A stretch of DNA of 64,000 bases from Gracilariopsis chorda (lineage: Eukaryota > Rhodophyta > Florideophyceae > Gracilariales > Gracilariaceae): positions 1 to 64,000 of the forward strand of contig NBIV01000202.1 in NCBI GenBank assembly GCA_003194525.1. Reading direction: 5' to 3'. The notes under the pieces are model-generated. The model saw only the letters and a list, made by a program, of their open reading frames with translations. It did not search any database and was not told the origin of the DNA. This document shows positions 12,770 through 23,087 of the stretch, piece by piece (position 1 is the first letter of the stretch; each line of letters begins with the position of its first letter). The position numbers and the translations under genes are program-made.

Positions 12770-13808
12770 CCCAAGACGTGCAAGACAAAACACTTCGAAT
12801 TATGTCAAAGTCTCTCGGACACATCCACTAGCTGTAGCATTGACCACAGGCGTTTGACCCCTTTCCTTCTTCCATAATTTCTTTGAGCTCTTTCTGTTCT
12901 TCATAAAAGCCTTGAGTTCTTGCTTCTTTCGCTTTCTGCTTCACCTTAATTATTTATTCAACTTCTAGATATCGTCGCGTATTCTAAAACCTCGTCCAAG
13001 AACGCGTGAACAGTCTTCCTTGCATCTGAGAAACCCGAAATGGAAGCCCAGTTGGAATTGTTCCGTGCACCTCGATCACTGAAAAGCCAACGTATCTCTG
13101 AAAAGACTAAACAATAGTATCACCTGAACTCATGAAAAAACAATCCAATCCCATCCGCACCATAAGCCGCATCAAACGCGTATCCGCAGTCTTAGAATTA
13201 GACCGAATAAGGTTCTCAAACTTCTCACCATGTTCTCCCTCTTCTTTTCATCTGGTATCGAAGCACTTAGTCTTCCGAAGAACTCGGCAAACGTATGTAC
13301 AGCCAAGTTCGCCCGCCGCTTTGGATCTTAAACGTCCTGCAGATCACATCCCTAGAACTTCAACCCAAATTATTTCCTATCACTCGGATATAGCTTGGTA
13401 TTGGCGGTTGTAGCGCCAATAAATCTCCCCACAAACTCACCAGAGAGTGCGCTGTCAATCTGCATATCAAAAAGGTTACGAACAAGTTAGTAAAAGCATT
13501 CGCTGAAAATAGTTCGCTCGATTGGTGAGTCTACTAGACCTGCAAAGAACTAGATACTCCTTTCCTGGTGGTTGATCGATCTTTGAACTGAAATTTGCCA
13601 TTAGTTCTCCATGCACAAAGCCTTCCAAGAATTTCGGGAATGGTCCAGTGAAGAGGCTCCTGATCTCAGAGATCCTAAGCGAGAAGCTCATGTCGAAGGC
13701 GGAAGGCTCACCGAAAAGCTGCCACAAATACCCGACAGAAGCCGGCTGAGATGTTTTTGTAGGATTCTCTCCAGTCTAGTTTGAACAGACGTAGAACAAG
13801 CTTGCGGA

Positions 13809-14132
13809 GCACGATCACGATTCCCTAATCCTCTTGTTCCTCGGCTACGCTCACCCGTTTGCACAAAGATGGCGCCAAATGGCAATTATGATATTTGCGT
13901 TGTGCTGACTTGGCGGCCGGAGAGAGCAGGGATAGAGGGAATGCCCTGACTCTGCGGATCTACTGGTTGAAATCCAAAATAGGGGCGTATTATTGGCTAC
14001 AGTAAGATCTGAAGTGGCACGGGCACTTGCGCAGCTCGCCGTGGCACGTGCCCGCTGACTCTCTCTTTTTATTGGTGCAAATGCGCGCTGACTCGCCTAC
14101 ACTATCTACGTCGTGTACTTTAGCCTTTTCCC
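13809..14132 (-). repeat. MULE right terminal inverted repeat
   Basis: Inverted partner of 9886-10209, also 324 bp, ending TTTAGCCTTTTCCC before the second tttatttct. Confidence 0.85.
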
Positions 14133-14169
14133 TTTATTTCTCACACTCATCCACTACCTTTTAACATAT

Positions 14170-15024
14170 CCCTAGTGTTCTGTGGTTCAATATATGGAAC
14201 CTTAAATAATTTCGACCAAATGATCAAAATCCTTATGGTTCCATATATAGAACCGTAGGACCATTTCCAGCTCAGTTTCAAGAGCAGCAACAGCAAACAC
14301 ACGACATACTGCGTATGCCACGTTGCAAGCAGACGAAAAGCTGACAGTGACATGATTGCTTGGAGCTTTCAACTTCTGAAAACGGACGTCGAGATCACCT
14401 GTTATAAACTCGAGAAACATCCGTCTCCCCACACCAGTTGTCATGGCTTCAAATATTCAGAATGATCCACAGAAGACGGGCTCGGGCGCTCTCACCCCAG
14501 CAAGCCGTGCTACACAACAGCGAGGACGGGGAGGAGGTAGAGGTCTCGGCCGTGGTCGCCCCCGAGGGCGCGGCAGAGGACGTGGCAGAGGTCGGGGTGG
14601 AGTACAGCGGAATCGGAATCAACGGGATCCTTCTCAAGGTTGGCGAATCTGTAATCCCACAGCCCAAAGATTGTTGCTCGAAGATGTATTCATTAGTGAA
14701 GCCGTCGAGGAGAGAGGAAGAGCAAGGACGTAGACAATATATGTTGGGTGAACCAATAAACAGTATCATTTTTCAATTTTTTTGGTTCTATATATGGATC
14801 CTAAGCCAAAAAGACAGTAATGTTTGAACGTGAAGTACACCAACTTCCGCCATCGAGAAAACCCACGGGGAAGGTGTCAATTCTCATTATTTTTGAGGCG
14901 CATTACGAGAGAAGGGTGCTAAGATAGAATCCGAAAGCGTTTATTTGAGGCTCCTATATTTGCTGAGATACGGCACTTCAAACGTTTGGTCCCATATATG
15001 GAACCTTACAATGGCATACTAGGG
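14170..15024 (+). mobile_element. Element with piggyBac-like CCCTAG ends and four palindromes
   Basis: 855 bp beginning CCCTAGTGT and ending ATACTAGGG, flanked on both sides by atat (14166-14169 and 15025-15028). CCCTAG ends with a 4-bp duplication resemble piggyBac, although the usual target is TTAA. Four near-copies of the 18-bp palindrome GGTTCCATATATGGAACC lie at 14184-14201, 14237-14254, 14784-14801 and 14988-15005, two near each end, where transposase sites would be expected. No transposase is present. It carries the RGG-rich ORF at 14443. Confidence 0.55.
14443..14733 (+). CDS. Small RGG/RG-rich protein inside the CCCTAG element
   Basis: An ATG-started frame of 96 codons. Residues 24-57 or so are almost pure Arg-Gly repeats (RGRGRGRGRG-type), typical of RNA- or nucleic-acid-binding tails. 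The flanking parts are unremarkable. It may be the N-terminal part of a lost transposase or a captured host RGG segment. It lies in the middle of the element between the two palindrome pairs. Whether it is expressed cannot be judged. Confidence 0.45.
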   Translation: MASNIQNDPQKTGSGALTPASRATQQRGRGGGRGLGRGRPRGRGRGRGRGRGGVQRNRNQRDPSQGWRICNPTAQRLLLEDVFISEAVEERGRART

Positions 15025-16605
15025 ATATGGTCTCCAACAATCCAAAGCACAACCCAGTCTATTCACGAAGCAAATTTCCAACGATCTCATCATCTTGATC
15101 GTCACCATCGATGATTTCCATGTCGCTGCACCCAACACTGAAAGCATCGCCCAATTTTATGAGTACTTAAAAGCAAAGTACACCATCAAATGCCTCAGCA
15201 TAGTAGTAAATCAATTGGAAGGTCCCACTCACACCCTGCGGCATCATCCACCTCTAACAAACCACACACAATCTGCAAACTTCTCCACAAGGCGAACCTC
15301 ACCGACTGCAACAACAAGGTCACCCCTTTCATATGCACTAACGACAAAGATGTCCAACCACTCCCACCAACCCAAGTAAAACTGTACCAAACAATACTCG
15401 GAGATCTGCGCTACATATCAGACAGCACCAGACCTGATATTACGTTCGCCACCAACTGCCTCGCAGCCGATATGCCCAACCCGACAACTGCCCACTGGGC
15501 ACAACTCAAAGGCCTCCTACGCTACCTTGCTCACACCTCACTCCTCGGCATAACCTACTCGTCGCACCCTACCGCCACTCTAACCACATACTCGGACTAA
15601 AACTATGCCAACGCCACCAACAGACGTTCCTACTGTGGAACACTGCACCTAATCAACAACTGTCCAATCCACTGGACCGCAGCCAAGCAGAAAACCATAG
15701 CACCCAGTACGTGCGAAGCGGAATATATCGCCGCCACAAAAGCAACTCAGGAAACAATTTGGCTTCGCGAAATTCTGAAAGACCTACACCACGAAGAAGC
15801 ACTCGCAACCCCACATCTTTTTAACAATCAGGCAGCCATCAAAGTGGCACTGAACACAGCACCGAATAAGTGTGCAAATTCATAGTTGTCCGACACCACT
15901 ACCTGAACTATCACCAAAACATGAAGGCCATCAAAATGAAACATGTACCGTCAACGAACATGAAAGCCGACATACTAACGAAGCCCCTCAAACGACCTGC
16001 TTTCCTCACAGCTCTACAGCATCTAAACCTGACCTCTCCCCTCACACCACACCAGCACGGCTCGCAACACCCGGGACTGTCAGACCGCGAGGAAACCACT
16101 CCTGTTGCTCACCGTGCACACCCCCTCCCCCTCCCCCAATACACAAAAACAACCGTCAGGCCGCGTCAGACCGCGCAGTACAGTACCGCCGGCGGCTGAC
16201 CGGACGAGTCATAAGCAAACCAACTCTCAGTAAACGACACCCTCGCGCCTTTCCGCGCTGTCAGGGCTCACACATGCGGAGGAAAGCTTCAAGAAAAAAG
16301 AAACCCTTTGTTTCGAGTAAACCTGTTCTACAACGGTAACAATCCTTACCATATAATTGCCAGCGTTCCATTTCAAGACAGTAAAGCGCTGAGTTTATGA
16401 TGGCAATCCATACAACTTTCAGCCCCCTGGATACTACAAGGTGCTTCGCAAAACAGTGCGAAACTCTTTAGTAGCCAAAGGGCTAAGAGATGTACCGCCG
16501 ATTTGAGTAACAAGCGCAGCAGACATGCGCGCATTAAAAACTATCTACTGGGTGGTCTGTGGTCCAGGTCTTCTGACTCCGTACACAGTCCGGCATTCAA
16601 CAACT

Positions 16606-18765
16606 TCAAGCAAAGCAATTGGCCATGGATTCAAGAGTCTTGTAAACACATTTTCCTTCCCAGCATATCTTCGTGATACACTCTGATCCAGAAGTACACG
16701 GCTCGCACTCCTTCTTTAAGCACTTTGCGCGAGATCGGTCAGTGTCGTAGACGCACTTACCGGACACACAACGTCTCGTGCTGCAGTCGAAGTCGCCCTT
16801 GCAAGCACCGCATTCCGCAGTGAAGCATCTGTTCAATGAAGCGAAGGACCCATCAGTACATTTCGCTCCCCAGCACTTGTCTACTGCACATTCGTCGTGA
16901 CGTAAGCATCGTTCACATTCCTTCTTCAAACACTTCGCCTTCGATTCCGCGGTGTTGTAGATACATTTCCCGGCCTGGCAAAGGTTCGTGCTGCAGTCAC
17001 CATTCGCCTTGCAAGTCCCACATTCCGGCACAAGACATCTCTTCAGCGATATATCAGATCCATCCGTGCACTTCCCTTTCACACATTTGCCCTGCGCGCA
17101 CTCACTGCTAACACGACATCCTTCACATTCCTTCTTCAAGCACTTCGCCTTCGATTCCGCGGTGTTGTAGATGCATTTTCCGGCCTGGCACACCTTCGTG
17201 ATGCAGTCCCCGCTCGTTTTGCAAGACCCGCATTCCGGCGCAAAGCACTTCTTCAAAGATAATTTAGACCCATCTGTGCATTTTCCGTGCCAGCACTTGC
17301 CCTGTGCGCACTCGTTTCCATTCTGGCAAGCTTCACATTCTTTCTTGAAGCACTTAGCTCGCGACTGCGCAGTATTGAACACGCACTTCCCGGAGATGCA
17401 TAGGTTCGTGCTGCACTGCAAGTGAGATCGACACCGGCCGCATTCCGAAGTAAAGCATTTTTTGAAAGAAGCGACCGAGCCGTCGGTGCACTTTCCGCCG
17501 CGGCAGTGTCCATGTCGGCATTCGTTGCTGTGGTTGCATCTCTCACATTCCCCTTTGAAGCACTTGGTTACTGACGCTGGATTGTTGTGGATGCATTTTC
17601 CAGACCAACATCTCTTAGTGCTGCAGTCGAAATGGGACCTGCACGAGCCACATTCGGGCTTGAAACACTTCTTCAATGAAGTGCTCGAGCCATCAGTGCA
17701 CTTTCCTCCCCAGCATTTTCCTTGAATGCATTGACTGCCAGATGAGCAACGGGCGCATTCGGGTTTCAGCAACCCACACTTGATCATTGACGCCTTCTTG
17801 TTGAATACACATTTTCCAGATCTGCAGAGTTTTGTACTGCACTGAAGACTAGATCGGCATGGTGCGCATTCCGGAAGGAAGCAGCGGTTCAAGGAACGCT
17901 GAGAGCCATCGGTGCACTTTCTTCCCCAGCATTTTCCTTGAGCGCATTGACGACCAGAAGAGCAACGGGCACATTCCGGCTTCATGAATCCGCATTTGAT
18001 CACTGACGCCTTTGTGTTGAAAATACATTTTCCAGATCTGCAACGTTTGGTGCTGCACTGAGTGCTAGATCGGCATGGAGCACATTCCGGAAGGAAGCAG
18101 CGGTTCAGGGAACGCTGGGAACCATCGGTGCACTTTCCTCCCCAGCATTTTCCTTGAGCGCATTGACTGCCAGATGAGCAACGGGCGCATTCGGGTTTCA
18201 ACAACCCACACTTGATCATTGACGCCTTCTTGTTGAATACACATTTTCCAGATCTGCAGAGTTTTGTACTGCATTGAAGACTAGATCGGCATGGTGCGCA
18301 TTCGGGAAGGAAACAGCGGTTGAGAGAACGCTGGGAGCCGTCGGTACACTTCCCTCCCCAGCATTTTTCTTGAGCGCAGTGATGACTAGAAGAGCAACGA
18401 GCACACTCCGGTTTTAAGAAGCACTTGCGAATAGAATGGGTAGTATTGTACACACACTTTCCTTTCCTGCAGTTTCCAGTGATACATTGATTTGAGTATG
18501 AGCAAGTCGCACACTCAGGGCGGAAGCATTTCTTCATTGAAGTCTCGTTGGGATGAACACAGCGTCCGTTCCAGCACTTGCGACTCTCACACTGATACGA
18601 GGCATAGCAGCGAGAGCATTCTTTGAGGCGGTAGTAGTGCAGGAAACGATCGGATGCGAGGAGGTCTGTATCGTCCTGTTCAGTCGTAGAACGAGCGAGA
18701 ACCGAAGTTATGGCGAGGGTGGTTGAAATTCCCACGAGGAGCGCGATGTTGCGGCGGATGAACAT
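16606..18765 (-). CDS. Secreted Cys-rich tandem-repeat protein, 719 aa
   Basis: The ATG at 18765 is chosen because it opens a classic signal peptide (MFIRRNIALLVGIS then LAITSVLA); the same frame runs further upstream without an ATG. After residue about 45 the protein is a chain of roughly 19 repeats of about 35 residues with the pattern ECxxCxxxxxCxxxxCxxGKC followed by a KCF spacer. Even Cys spacing implies disulfide-bonded modules outside the cell. Blocks of 216 nt (two modules) recur within 17690-18390, and those 432 nt apart are almost identical, showing recent internal duplication. No enzyme domain is present. A structural wall, adhesive or defence role is inference. A TATA box lies 93-102 nt upstream. 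Confidence 0.85.
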   Translation of the reverse strand: MFIRRNIALLVGISTTLAITSVLARSTTEQDDTDLLASDRFLHYYRLKECSRCYASYQCESRKCWNGRCVHPNETSMKKCFRPECATCSYSNQCITGNCRKGKCVYNTTHSIRKCFLKPECARCSSSHHCAQEKCWGGKCTDGSQRSLNRCFLPECAPCRSSLQCSTKLCRSGKCVFNKKASMIKCGLLKPECARCSSGSQCAQGKCWGGKCTDGSQRSLNRCFLPECAPCRSSTQCSTKRCRSGKCIFNTKASVIKCGFMKPECARCSSGRQCAQGKCWGRKCTDGSQRSLNRCFLPECAPCRSSLQCSTKLCRSGKCVFNKKASMIKCGLLKPECARCSSGSQCIQGKCWGGKCTDGSSTSLKKCFKPECGSCRSHFDCSTKRCWSGKCIHNNPASVTKCFKGECERCNHSNECRHGHCRGGKCTDGSVASFKKCFTSECGRCRSHLQCSTNLCISGKCVFNTAQSRAKCFKKECEACQNGNECAQGKCWHGKCTDGSKLSLKKCFAPECGSCKTSGDCITKVCQAGKCIYNTAESKAKCLKKECEGCRVSSECAQGKCVKGKCTDGSDISLKRCLVPECGTCKANGDCSTNLCQAGKCIYNTAESKAKCLKKECERCLRHDECAVDKCWGAKCTDGSFASLNRCFTAECGACKGDFDCSTRRCVSGKCVYDTDRSRAKCLKKECEPCTSGSECITKICWEGKCVYKTLESMANCFA
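17690..18390 (-). repeat. 216-nt tandem blocks inside the Cys-rich gene
   Basis: Successive 72-codon blocks each hold two Cys modules. The block around 17693-17875 and that around 18125-18305 are nearly identical, while the one between them is more diverged. The pattern suggests unequal exchange or gene conversion. Confidence 0.75.
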
Positions 18766-18857
18766 GGTTACTTTACGTTCCTTGCAGCTGTGAATCCCTG
18801 ATCTGATGAGTTGCGAACGATGTGTGAGGGAGTGAGCTGGACGAGCGCCCAGGAGGT

Positions 18858-18867
18858 CTTTATATAG
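18858..18867 (-). promoter_or_regulatory. TATA box of the Cys-rich gene
   Basis: CTATATAAAG on the minus strand, 93-102 nt upstream of the ATG at 18765. Confidence 0.55.
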
Positions 18868-18891
18868 AGGATAGGTTCCGGTTTTAACCAC

Positions 18892-21220
18892 AAGTCCGTT
18901 GCACTACCCTTTCCTCACCTCGAACAAAGGAATGCAATCTTAGGGCCTGTACGCCTCCCGCTCAACTTTGATGAGTCATAACTAACAACTCTCTGTCAGT
19001 GAACGATCTGTATAAGCCATCTCCAGAAGGTAAAATACAAGAAGTTGCGGAAGTCTTCGGGAGGCCAAGTGCAAACAAAGAGGGAGTGTGCACTTTTCGT
19101 TTGAAACCGTAGCTATCCAAGCTCTTGATGAGTATCATAGAACGGATTACATGGTTTCGGTACAACATCATGAATCCCGGATGCATTACGTACAAACGTC
19201 GTTTGGCATACCTAGGTGGTGGAAGCTGTACTTGAGAAGGATGTACAAAGGGTATCATATTCACCATCTGCATTGAATAGGAGTATTCTACTGTTTTGAT
19301 CCCCGACATTCTTGTGAACCACAACGGCAACAAGTATACTGATACAGACATGTAGACATATAAAGATGGATAAATTCCTATAGCTCAGTGCATAGTTTGC
19401 CGTCCTTGAAGAAATGGGGGTTTAGTTGCGGGCGGCATACGCCTCACAGATATTGTTGAAATCCGAGCAATGGGTCATTCGACTTCGATGCCCTGTTCCT
19501 AAAACCTACTTTTTGCAAGGGCAACCAAGTAACAGGTCCACTTCGCTTCTCGCAGGCTCAAGTCAGTAGGAGGGTCGCTAAACTAATCTAGGCGGAGCCT
19601 TTTTCATTTCCCGTATAATACCTAAAACCCACATTTCTAGACCACCACAAAGCGATTCAGTTGTCCACTTTAAACGAGCTACGAAAGACATGAGTTTTAT
19701 CTGTTCCCTATGTCCCCATCAGAATTGACGAAATCTTTATTCTTTCTCACCGCTACAAGCGGGTAGAGGGCTCAAGGGAAGGGATCACGTGGGGCTCGAT
19801 GGTGTGCCGACCTTCCTTCATTGGATAAAAATGATCAGATTTCGTATCCTCCGCGGGGAAGGCAGCCAGTCTGTACCCGAAGAGCATGGATGAAACGACA
19901 ACGTTTGAGGCCCGTGCCCAGCCACAAAGCGTGTCGAATAACGCAGGAAGAAGGCTAAGCATGTTGCCGAGGTGGCGGGGTGTGGCTCTTTAAGATACAA
20001 CAAACAGGTAGCCAAGCAATTTCGCCTGAGACACAGGGATATTATCACAGTCCATTGTGGCATACGGCACAGACAGCCCTGTTCGTTTCTGTATGCGCAA
20101 AAACGATGACAACTCTCGACGACGGTCTGCAATGCAGCATACAGCATACGCATCACGACTCGAGATGCACGTAAAGCAGACGGCGTTGAAATGTGAAACA
20201 ACTGAGGTGTCAACTGCGGCGAAGGCAATGACGTGTTCGTAACGTCAACTTGTGATGAAATCGGGACCCGAAGAACCTGTTGTCCGTCCGACTCTATTAC
20301 AGATTGCAGTGCACACTACAGGGAAAAACAGGAAGCCTGCAAGTGGTAGATTGGCAGGGTGAGGTTCATTCCTGATTCGCAGTAGAAGGAGTGTGCGCCG
20401 TGAAGGAGCGGCGGTTGCGGTTACTGGCCTGCTCAGGGACATCGATTTCTAGATACTGACTTGTCTGTTGACGCAGGGAGATCCCCTCGGGATAGATTCG
20501 CATTCAAGCGTCGCTGATCAAACGGCAACTGTTCTGCAGAGGGCCATACCTCGAGTTCAGTCCGTCGTATTGTGCTACCACCCATCAAATTATGCAAAGG
20601 AGAAAGATTCGGGGGAAGGATACGAACTCTGCAGCTATTCTCTGGAAGCGAAACTTTTCTGGATAACTTAACAAAAGCTGTCAGCCTAAAGTAGTAATAC
20701 TGAGGCATTTCCCATTTCCACCCAAGCACGCTCCGTTCCTCTACATTTCGCACAAGTAGCCAGTTGATTTCAACTCAAGAGGTGATCAAGCAAAGAAAGC
20801 GCACCGCCACGAAAAGATCGGCAACTAATCGCAATCCAAATGAGGTCGAAAGGCACGCCACAACCGCCCCACGACGACGACGTGCCGCTCAGTTGTCCTC
20901 CCCGCAATCCTCAAGTCCGAACTGACACAACGTACTCCATTCGACCACAACAGCAACGCGCATCCGAGCGAGAGCACCCAACGTGTCAGCGCCGTGGGTG
21001 ATAAATTACGTTTTTCGTACCGAATTGCATTCGCAACACCTCTCCTTGTCTGCATCGCAATAAATCGCACCCCCGACGCGCCGCCATCGCCCTTCCGTCT
21101 CCTTCCACACTAACCGTTCACCCCCTCTCCTCTCCCAAGACGAGCACTCTTCCACCCGTTCACCTCTCCCGATTAACTGTTCATTCCAAGCCTCCACCCC
21201 AACTAACTGCCCACTGCTCC
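18892..21220. other. Gene-poor stretch
   Basis: No gene was recognised. The longest ATG-started frame is 129 codons on the minus strand (18962-19351); it has no recognised motif and could be a gene remnant. Frames near 19818-20228 and 20433-20753 lack motifs and ATG support. The last few hundred bases are C-rich and become the promoter of the gene at 21312. Confidence 0.5.
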
Positions 21221-21222
21221 CC

Positions 21223-21230
21223 TATAAAAA
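21223..21230 (+). promoter_or_regulatory. TATA box of the Cwc21/SRRM2-like gene
   Basis: TATAAAAA, 82-89 nt upstream of the ATG at 21312. The leader between them is C-rich and A-rich with no upstream ATG. Confidence 0.6.
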
Positions 21231-21311
21231 CCCCTCGACCCTCGCAACGACCACGCTCATCGCCTCTCATCTCCACACACCTCAAGCACCCTTCAACCAT
21301 CAACCAGCAAC

Positions 21312-23017
21312 ATGTACAACGGCATCGGAATCACTACCACCCGCGGCACAGGCACAAGCGGACACGTGCAGAGAAACGTCGCAGCCTTACGACCCCAGAA
21401 GCAGCGCTCATCCCGTCCACCCTTCAAACAAACCGCTGCCTATCCCCGAGCCCTACCCCCCGCTCTCGCTGCACACGAACGTCGTCGCGCTGTGGAGGTC
21501 GCCGTCGCCGAGTTACACGATGAGTTAGTGGCTCGCCAATACGACAGCTCCACAATAACTTTCATGAAAGACCGTCTACGTCGAGACCTGCTCTCCCGCG
21601 ACGCCACCGAGGTACAAGCCGCGCAGCAACATTCCACAGCGCCGGTCTCGGATCTCTTCAACGCCCGCAACGACCGTCTTCGTGATGCTTTCAAGGTGGA
21701 CAAACACTATACCCCGGCGATGCCTTCCGTCGTCAACCTTCCGCAGCCCCCCAAGCCTCCGATCCGCCGCAGAGTGCCCCCCCCGCCTCGGGTGCAGAAA
21801 CGCCCGCCGAACCCGCCACACAGCCACCTGCCGCACAGGCGCAATCTCCCGAACCCCAACCTGTGCCGCTGGATCCAAGGGAAGACGCCTCACAATTCTC
21901 CGCGGCAACCCCCGAGCATCCAACACCGCAATCCCCCAAGAGTCCCCCGCCTTCACCTCCCGACTTAATCACGCCGACTCGATCTCCGCTGGTAAGCGCA
22001 CCGAAATCGCCGGCCGCGTCACCCCCGCCATCGCGAGCTTCGTCTCCAGCTAACGGGCACCACGGATCGTCCCCAGCTTCCCCTCAACTCCCTCATCCCC
22101 AAGACGACCGCTCTTCGCCGGCTGAATGCCGCAGTCACACCCCGACCCCTCCTCCCGCCAGTCCCCGTCGTCATACCCCGACACCGCGTCCGGCCAGTCC
22201 CCGTCGTCATATCCCGACACCGCCCCCGGCCAGTCCCCGTCGTCATATCCCGACACCGCCCCCGGCCAGTCCCCGTCGTCATATCCCGACACCCCCGGCC
22301 AGTCCCCGTCGTCATATCCCGACACCTCCCCCTGCCAGTCTGCGGCGCACCACCCGTCGCTATCACTCCCCAAGTCCCTCAAGCGACTCGGAGGACTGGC
22401 ATCAACGTTCTCCCTCCCCGAGGCGCTATTACTCTCGTTCGAGGAGACACAACCGGAACCGTTCGCACCGCTATTATGCCGAACGGTCTCCCTCACCGGA
22501 TTACTACCGCTCCCGGCCATCTTACAAGAGCCGATCCCACCGGTGGGAGCCATCGCGTTCCCGGAGCCCCATCCATCGTCGCCGATCTCGTTACGAACGA
22601 GCAAGTCGACGTTATTCCCCCTCCCCATCTCCCGCACCCGCTCATCGCCTCCCCTACCGACGTCGTCATCTATCGCGTTCCCCTTCCGACACTCCGCAAA
22701 CGTTCAGTTCGGAATCCCCCCCTCGTCGGATCCGCTGGAGACCCTGCGACTTGTCGCGGTCCCAATCGCCCGCTTCCGCACGCCGTTCTCCGCCTGGCGA
22801 AACTTATCCACGAGATCGTCGTGATCGAGCCACTCCATCTTCGCGATACACAGGATATAAACGCGAACGGCGACCGCGTCGCAGGGAGGATTCACTAGGT
22901 CCTGATCGTGGTACATATCATCCACGCAGAGGTACCCGCTACAATGAGCGCAGCGCGTACCACGATTATTCAGACGACGAACCTATCCCCAAGCGTTACC
23001 GCCGCTCCCCGAGATAA
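21312..23017 (+). CDS. Cwc21/SRRM2-type spliceosome SR protein, apparent one-base frameshift
   Basis: The N-terminus (MYNGIGITTTRGTGTSGHVQ) is the conserved start of Cwc21 (yeast) and SRm300/SRRM2 (animals), which binds Prp8 and Snu114 in the active spliceosome. Residues about 50-90 match the cwf21 helical region (AAHERRRAVEVAVAELHDEL). A conserved LRxAF segment follows near 21680. At the C-run 21712-21715 the coding sense moves to another frame: the first frame would end at 21968, while the second runs open to 23017 as a Ser/Arg/Pro-rich tail with many SPS, SRS and RRH motifs. One extra C would give a continuous protein of about 568 residues, including a TPGDAF motif close to the family. A sequencing error, a real mutation or a tiny intron are possible; error is favoured. 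It converges on the sulfotransferase gene 70 bp away. Confidence 0.9.
22140..22345 (+). repeat. Minisatellite in the SR tail
   Basis: About five tandem units of roughly 36 nt (one of 30) built on CGTCGTCATATCCCGACAC. They encode repeats of PRRHIPTPPPAS. The region is a likely site of length polymorphism. Confidence 0.8.
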
Positions 23018-23087
23018 GCAATTGCTAGAGCAGCTTTGCGGTTCGTGATTAGAATTTAGTCGCCCACTTGTGCCCTATTATTTTTTG

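Larger units (their letters stand above)
9886..14132 (+). mobile_element. Mutator-like element (MULE) with long TIRs and cargo ORFs
   Basis: A 4247-bp element. The left 324 bp and right 324 bp are inverted copies of each other. A perfect 9-bp direct repeat tttatttct flanks it at 9877-9885 and 14133-14141. Long TIRs with a 9-bp target duplication are the hallmark of the MULE superfamily. No MULE transposase was recognised, so this looks like a non-autonomous, Pack-MULE-like element. It carries an acidic open frame (10133-11638) and a second coding-like stretch (12166-12769). It interrupts the Copia fossil 20 bp beyond Tc1/mariner element 1. Confidence 0.85.
5007..16060 (+). mobile_element. Ty1/Copia LTR retrotransposon, fossil, with five nested insertions
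   Basis: Parts seen in order: a GAG-pre-integrase zinc region and integrase core (5160-6040), reverse transcriptase (in pieces, from about 6180 to 15200) and RNase H (about 15380-16035). Gag, protease and both LTRs were not recognised, so the 5' end appears lost. The RT region was entered by five later DNA transposons, annotated separately at 6258-7079, 7193-7983, 8279-9856, 9886-14132 and 14170-15024. Besides these insertions there are roughly six breaks. The element is old relative to its passengers. Confidence 0.85.

Noticed and set aside
19375-19440. Possible tRNA (TAGCTCAGTGCA box)
   Set aside because: No B box at the right distance and no cloverleaf pairing.
21863-22898. Long frames in other registers and on the minus strand over the SR tail
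   Set aside because: They are shadows of the repeat-rich, Pro/Arg/Ser-coding frame; no motif and no start support.
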